Shown piece by piece: positions 59,828 through 64,000 of a stretch of DNA of 64,000 nucleotides. The first letter of the stretch is position 1, and every line of letters begins with the position of its first letter. The notes beneath the pieces are model-generated. The model was not told where the DNA came from and made no database searches. It saw only the letters and a program-made list of their open reading frames with translations. A program made the translations under genes and the position numbers. The stretch comes from Propionicicella superfundia DSM 22317 (GTDB lineage Bacteria > Actinomycetota > Actinomycetes > Propionibacteriales > Propionibacteriaceae), in assembly GCF_000423465.1 (NCBI RefSeq), contig NZ_KE384020.1, positions 265,409 to 329,408 of the forward strand. Direction: 5' to 3'.

Positions 59828-61099
59828 ATGACCGATCCCTCGGACACCGAGCGCGCGGCGATCGAACGCGATCGCGACCTGGCGTGGGAGCTCTACGAGG
59901 CCCAGCCCCAGCACCCCTTGATTCCCCAGCTCGCGAGGAGCGTGCTCGCGAGGGTCCCGGAGTTCACCGGGATGATCGTCCTGCTTGCGATGCACCACGA
60001 GGCCTGCGGGGAGGTCGAGCCGGCGCGCCGGCTCCTCCGCGACCTCGTCGGACGACGCGACCGCCAGTTCCTTAACGCACTCCGGGAGCTCCGCGACCTG
60101 GAGTACGGCGATCAGAACTACGCGGAGGCGCTGCGCCTGGCCGATCTCGTGCTTCAGGAGGCCCCGGAGACCACCTGGCGCGACCTGATGGACCGCGGGA
60201 GCGCGTTGGCGTTCGTCGAACACCTCGAGGAGGGCTGGCAGCAGATCGACGACGCCGTCGACCTGTGCGCGAGGATCGATCCCGACCGCTACGGAGGCGC
60301 GCTCGGACAGCGGGCCACGCTGCTGCTGGCATCGGGTGCGCCGCCCGAGCGCTTCCTGCCCGCGGCCGAGGAGGCGGTCGCGGCCGACCCGAGTGAGACT
60401 CTCCTCGCCACCACCCTCGCCTACGCCTACCTCTACGACTACCGCCCGGACCGGGCCGCCGAACTGCTGGGCCGCGTGCTGCGGGAGGACCCGACCGACG
60501 AGCTCGCCCAGGGCGGGATGACCGTCGCGCGCGCGTTCCTCGACCCGATCGAGCGCGGTGCTGCAACGATCGAGGAGATCCGCGCCGTCGGCATGGGCGA
60601 GATCGCGTGGCGCCGGATGCGCGACATGATCTTCGAGACCGCCCTCGATGAGGCGCTCGCGGCGCTGGACGCTGTGATGCCGGCCGGCCTCGCGGGCTCG
60701 TTGCGTCCACCCCTGGACCCGGAGACCGCGAAGGCGAGCGGCGGCGACCCCACGGTGCTCGCCTGGCACGACGGGCAGGAGCCGGGTGCCGGCGATCGGT
60801 GGGGAATCGGAGAGCCCTTCCGCCTCATGTCCGGGCGCGAGGTCGACGAGATGGACGACGCGATCGAACGGGATCCCGATGCCTGGCCGCAATGGGACAG
60901 CGAGGGCGAGTACTACAGCCAGATCCTCACCGACGATGCCGGCGCCTACCTGATCGAGGGATGGGGCGGGCGCCTGTACCGGCGCGGCCCGGCGGGTACG
61001 GCGGGTACCGAGGTCGCCCCGAGCCTCGCCGACTGGGTCTGGGACCGCGTCGCCGCCTTCGGCGGGCAGGATCCGCGCCCGGTCGGCTCGCGTCGCTGA
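59828..61099 (+). CDS. TPR-repeat protein with a C-terminal SUKH-like region
   Basis: A 423-aa soluble, acidic protein. Residues 1 to about 260 are helical repeats of TPR type (for example QNYAEALRLADLVLQEAP and YRPDRAAELLGRVLREDP). The C-terminal 120 residues are aromatic- and acidic-rich and resemble SMI1/KNR4 (SUKH) folds, although I cannot confirm this by eye. ATG with ACAGGAGG ahead. It directly follows the AAA+ gene and is probably its partner or adaptor. Function unknown. Confidence 0.8.
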   Translation: MTDPSDTERAAIERDRDLAWELYEAQPQHPLIPQLARSVLARVPEFTGMIVLLAMHHEACGEVEPARRLLRDLVGRRDRQFLNALRELRDLEYGDQNYAEALRLADLVLQEAPETTWRDLMDRGSALAFVEHLEEGWQQIDDAVDLCARIDPDRYGGALGQRATLLLASGAPPERFLPAAEEAVAADPSETLLATTLAYAYLYDYRPDRAAELLGRVLREDPTDELAQGGMTVARAFLDPIERGAATIEEIRAVGMGEIAWRRMRDMIFETALDEALAALDAVMPAGLAGSLRPPLDPETAKASGGDPTVLAWHDGQEPGAGDRWGIGEPFRLMSGREVDEMDDAIERDPDAWPQWDSEGEYYSQILTDDAGAYLIEGWGGRLYRRGPAGTAGTEVAPSLADWVWDRVAAFGGQDPRPVGSRR

Positions 61100-61249
61100 G
61101 CCCGGGGCCCGGCGTCGGCGGGCCTTCGTGCAGATCGCGATGCCGACGAGCCCGTCCGCGGGGCCTGGCGGCGAAGGGCGCGCGGGCCGCGGAGAGGGCC
61201 GCCGCTCATGCGAAGGGCGGGCGGCATGCGCGAACGTGGTCGCCCGACG

Positions 61250-61255
61250 TACGAT
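61250..61255 (+). promoter_or_regulatory. -10 element upstream of phoH
   Basis: TACGAT (TANNNT) predicts a transcript start near 61262. If real, it excludes the in-frame ATGs at 61208 and 61226 as phoH starts. Confidence 0.45.
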
Positions 61256-61273
61256 GGATCGGTATTCCGCACC

Positions 61274-62281
61274 TTGGAGGGCAGCCTGAGTTCCACCGAT
61301 TCCGTTCCGGATCCTCTCGGCACGCGCCGCTTCAGCGTGCCGCCGAGCCTTGACATGGTGAACGTCCTGGGGCCCCGCGACGAGTTCCTGCGCATCCTCG
61401 AACGCGATCTCGCGGCGGATGTCCACGCCCGCGGCAACGAGATCACCCTGACAGGGTCGCCCGAGGCGGTGCGTATCGCCGCCGACGTGCTCACCGAGCT
61501 GGTGACGATCGTCCGCACCGGACAGGGCCTCACCGGTGACAGCGTCGAGCGTGTCGTCGCCATGACGAAGGCCGCCGAGCAGACACGTCCTGCCGAGGTG
61601 CTCACCCAGAGCATCCTGAGCAACCGTGGCCGCACGATCCGGCCGAAGACCCTGAACCAGAAGCGGTACGTGGACGCCATCGACGCGCACACGGTCGTGT
61701 TCGGCATCGGCCCGGCCGGCACCGGCAAGACCTACCTCGCGATGGCGAAGGCCGTGCAGGCGCTCCAGCGCAAGGACGTCAACCGGATCATCCTCACACG
61801 GCCCGCGATCGAGGCCGGGGAGCGGCTCGGGTTCCTGCCCGGCACCCTCACCGACAAGGTCGACCCGTACCTGCGGCCGTTGTACGACGCCCTGCACGAC
61901 ATGGTCGATCCCGATTCGGTGCCGCGGCTGATCACGGCCGGCACGATCGAGATCGCGCCGCTGGCGTACATGCGCGGCCGCACGCTGAACGATGCGTTCA
62001 TCATCCTCGACGAGGCTCAGAACACGACGATGGAGCAGATGAAGATGTTCCTGACCCGACTGGGCTTCGGGTCGAAGGTCGTCGTGACCGGCGACGTGAC
62101 CCAGATCGACCTTCCCGGGAGCACACGCTCGGGGCTGCGCGAGGTCACCGGGGTGCTCGACGGCGTCGACGACATCGCGTTCTGCACGCTCACCGGGGCG
62201 GACGTCGTCCGGCACCGCCTCGTCGGCCGCATCGTGGCCGCCTACGACCGTTACGAAGCCGCGGAGGGTTTCCGCCGATGA
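61274..62281 (+). CDS. phoH: PhoH-like ATPase (YbeZ family)
   Basis: Cytosolic P-loop ATPase of about 335 aa, linked to ribosome and RNA metabolism with YbeY. It has a KH-like N-terminal part and the ATPase core with GPAGTGKTYLA, ILTRPAIEAGERLGFLPG, the Walker B region FIILDEAQNTT and VTGDVTQIDLP. The start is unclear: TTG at 61274 is chosen because a -10 hexamer lies at 61250-61255. GGAGGG at 61276-61281 would instead fit a CTG at 61286, while ATGs at 61208 and 61226 lie upstream of the predicted transcript start. ybeY overlaps by four bases. Confidence 0.93.
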   Translation: MEGSLSSTDSVPDPLGTRRFSVPPSLDMVNVLGPRDEFLRILERDLAADVHARGNEITLTGSPEAVRIAADVLTELVTIVRTGQGLTGDSVERVVAMTKAAEQTRPAEVLTQSILSNRGRTIRPKTLNQKRYVDAIDAHTVVFGIGPAGTGKTYLAMAKAVQALQRKDVNRIILTRPAIEAGERLGFLPGTLTDKVDPYLRPLYDALHDMVDPDSVPRLITAGTIEIAPLAYMRGRTLNDAFIILDEAQNTTMEQMKMFLTRLGFGSKVVVTGDVTQIDLPGSTRSGLREVTGVLDGVDDIAFCTLTGADVVRHRLVGRIVAAYDRYEAAEGFRR

Positions 62282-62754
62282 TCGACGTCAACAACGAGTC
62301 CGGCCGCGAGGCCGACGAACTGGGTCTCATCGCCCTCGCACGGTTCGCGATGGACGAGTTGCGGATCCACCCGCAGGCCGAGCTGTCGATCCTGCTCGTC
62401 GACGAGGAGGCGATGACCGGCTACCACGAGAAGTACATGGGCGAGCCCGGACCCACCGACGTCCTGTCGTTCCCGATGGACGAGTTGCGTCCGCCGCGCG
62501 ACGGCGAGGAGCCCGCCCCCGGGGTCCTGGGCGACATCGTCCTGTGCCCGGCCGTCACAGCCCGGCAGGCGGCCGAGAACGGACGCACGCCGCGGGCCGA
62601 AGAGGAGTACCTGCTCGTCCACGGGCTGTTGCACCTGCTCGGGTACGACCATGCCGAACCCGCCGAGAAAGCGGAGATGTTCGGCCTCAACGACACGATC
62701 ATCGCGCGCTGGAGCGAGTCGGGTCGCTCCGCTGCGCCCACCCTCCGATCATGA
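62278..62754 (+). CDS. ybeY: endoribonuclease YbeY
   Basis: Zinc-dependent RNase of 158 aa involved in 16S rRNA maturation and ribosome quality control. The zinc motif H-x3-H-x5-H is seen in HGLLHLLGYDH, and PTDVLSFPMDE is the other family block. ATG overlaps phoH by four bases; the CBS-protein gene follows after 34 bases. Confidence 0.95.
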   Translation: MIDVNNESGREADELGLIALARFAMDELRIHPQAELSILLVDEEAMTGYHEKYMGEPGPTDVLSFPMDELRPPRDGEEPAPGVLGDIVLCPAVTARQAAENGRTPRAEEEYLLVHGLLHLLGYDHAEPAEKAEMFGLNDTIIARWSESGRSAAPTLRS

Positions 62755-62788
62755 GTGGCGGCAGACCCCGGCGAGAGCGCGGGGGATC

Positions 62789-64000
62789 GTGACCGAGACG
62801 GACTGGCTGCTGCTCGCGCTGGCCTTGGCGGGCGTCCTCGTGGCGGGCCTGCTCGCTCTCGTCGAGGCCGCGCTGCAGACGGTGTCGAAGAGCCGCGCCC
62901 GGCGGTTGGCCGAGGAGGGACGACGAGGGGCAGCGCGGCTGCTCACCATGACGCAGGATCCTGCGCCCTACCTCAACACCGTGTACTTCACGCGCGGACT
63001 CTGCGAGGTGACGGCCGTCGTCCTCGTGAGCACCGTCGTGTTCTCGCACGTCAGCGAGCTGTGGCTTCGGCTGCTCATCCCGATCGCGGCGATGTTCGTG
63101 GTGTCCTTCATCGGCCTGGGCGTGGCGCCTCGCACGCTCGGCCGCCAGAACGCCGAGCGCGTCGCCCTCGCCGGGTCCGGGCCGGTGAACGCCCTCAACA
63201 CGGTGCTCGGGCCGATCCCGCAACTGATGATCCTCATCGGAAACGTCCTCACGCCGGGGAGGGGGTTCAGCGACGGGCCGTTCTCCTCGGAGGCCGAGCT
63301 GCGCGAGCTCGTCGACATGGCCGAGGCGTCGTCGGTGATCGAGGCCGGCGAGCGCCGGATGATCCATTCCGTGTTCGACCTCGGCGACACCATCGTCAAG
63401 GAGGTCATGGTCCCGCGCACCGAGATGGTCTACATCGAGTCGCACAAGACCCTGCGGCAGGCCGTGTCGCTGGCACTGCGATCCGGTTTCAGCCGGATCC
63501 CGGTGATCGGCGAGGATCTCGACGACATCGCGGGGGTCCTGTACCTGAAGGACGTCATCCGCCGCGTCTACGACAACGCGCAGGCTCAGTCCTACGAGAC
63601 GGTCGACTCCGTCATGCGGCCGGCGATCTTCTGCCCCGACAGCAAACCCGTCGACGACCTGCTGCGTGAGATGCAGCGCACCCGCAGCCATGTCGTCCTC
63701 GTCGTGGACGAGTTCGGCGGCACGGCGGGCCTGGCCACCATCGAGGACATCCTGGAGGAGATCGTGGGCGAGATCGTCGATGAGTACGACGAGGAGATCC
63801 CGCCCTATGTCGAACTGGGCGACGGCCGTTTCCGGGTGTCGGCGCGCCTCGGCATCGACGATCTCGGGGAGCTGTTCGGCCGCAAGCTCGACGACGACGA
63901 CGTCGACACCGTCCTCGGGCTGATGGCCAAGGAGCTGAACCTCGTGCCGATCCCCGGCTCGATTGTGCAGTGGGAGGGCCTGGAACTCACCGCCGAGCGC
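62789..64000 (+). CDS. CNNM/CBS-domain membrane protein (HlyC/CorC family), 3' end outside window
   Basis: 404 codons are present and the frame is still open at the window edge. Residues 1 to about 150 form a CNNM (DUF21) membrane domain with three helices or more. A CBS pair follows (MVPRTEMVYIESHKTLRQAV and VMRPAIFCPDSKPVDDLL), then VDEFGGTAGLATIEDILEEIVGEI and the start of a CorC_HlyC domain. Family members are implicated in Mg2+ or Co2+ efflux; the hemolysin label is historical. GTG start. The next gene in the conserved cluster is usually era. Confidence 0.93.
   Translation, partial: MTETDWLLLALALAGVLVAGLLALVEAALQTVSKSRARRLAEEGRRGAARLLTMTQDPAPYLNTVYFTRGLCEVTAVVLVSTVVFSHVSELWLRLLIPIAAMFVVSFIGLGVAPRTLGRQNAERVALAGSGPVNALNTVLGPIPQLMILIGNVLTPGRGFSDGPFSSEAELRELVDMAEASSVIEAGERRMIHSVFDLGDTIVKEVMVPRTEMVYIESHKTLRQAVSLALRSGFSRIPVIGEDLDDIAGVLYLKDVIRRVYDNAQAQSYETVDSVMRPAIFCPDSKPVDDLLREMQRTRSHVVLVVDEFGGTAGLATIEDILEEIVGEIVDEYDEEIPPYVELGDGRFRVSARLGIDDLGELFGRKLDDDDVDTVLGLMAKELNLVPIPGSIVQWEGLELTAER

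Overview
The window is a gene-dense, very GC-rich chromosome segment of an actinobacterium. The call rests on RbpA, OpcA, an InhA-type enoyl reductase next to FabG, a suf operon led by SufR, DUF3099 and DUF5709 proteins, many GTG starts, and many leaderless promoters. The gene set is compatible with Propionibacteriales, but I would not name a genus. No tRNA, rRNA, IS element, prophage or CRISPR array was seen. The genes at both ends (gap, and a CNNM/CBS protein) are cut by the window edges.

Layout. 1-3.6 kb: gap-pgk-tpiA, then secG and rbpA. 3.6-6.9 kb: reverse-strand zwf-opcA-pgl, without the tkt-tal pair that often lies beside them. 7-10.4 kb: ctaB, convergent with ctaA and a two-gene ABC exporter. 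10.4-15.7 kb: a sugar-uptake block (DUF624 protein, lipoprotein binding protein, two permeases, LacI regulator) with two matching LacI-type operators. 15.8-18.4 kb: a divergent-type membrane pyrophosphatase. 18.6-25.2 kb: the full SufR-B-D-Rieske-C-S-U-T iron-sulfur assembly operon. 25.3-36.6 kb: ABC-F protein, RlmA-type methyltransferase, phosphohexomutase, SURF1, DUF3099, fabG-inhA, a 64-aa repeat protein, an ABC ATPase, a bile-acid-symporter-like protein, a SpoU methyltransferase and peptide deformylase. 36.7-45.9 kb: xerC, cardiolipin synthase, a double-M23 peptidase, then rpsB-tsf-pyrH-frr-cdsA-rlmN. 45.9-50 kb: a toxin-antitoxin pair whose toxin is frameshifted, a LOG-family protein, threonine synthase and a metallo-hydrolase. 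50.2-64 kb: CIRCE-controlled hrcA-dnaJ-rsmE, an accessory block (tgt, HAD phosphatase, DUF4031-HD, DUF5709, proline iminopeptidase, AAA+ ATPase, TPR protein), then phoH-ybeY-CBS protein.

How the genes fit together. Lower glycolysis and the oxidative pentose phosphate branch sit beside heme A synthesis (ctaA, ctaB) and a cytochrome oxidase assembly factor (SURF1). The suf operon supplies Fe-S clusters. Fatty-acid elongation (fabG-inhA) and phospholipid synthesis (cdsA, cls) serve the envelope. The translation cluster from rpsB to rlmN is joined by def, RbpA and several rRNA methyltransferases. The most unusual items are the double-M23 protein with one degenerate site, the pyrophosphatase with a lipoprotein-like N-terminus, the VNPNxGG repeat protein, the structured rpsB leader with a decapeptide-repeat S2 tail, the frameshifted VapC, a recurrent leaderless promoter pattern, and the AAA+/TPR pair inside the accessory block.
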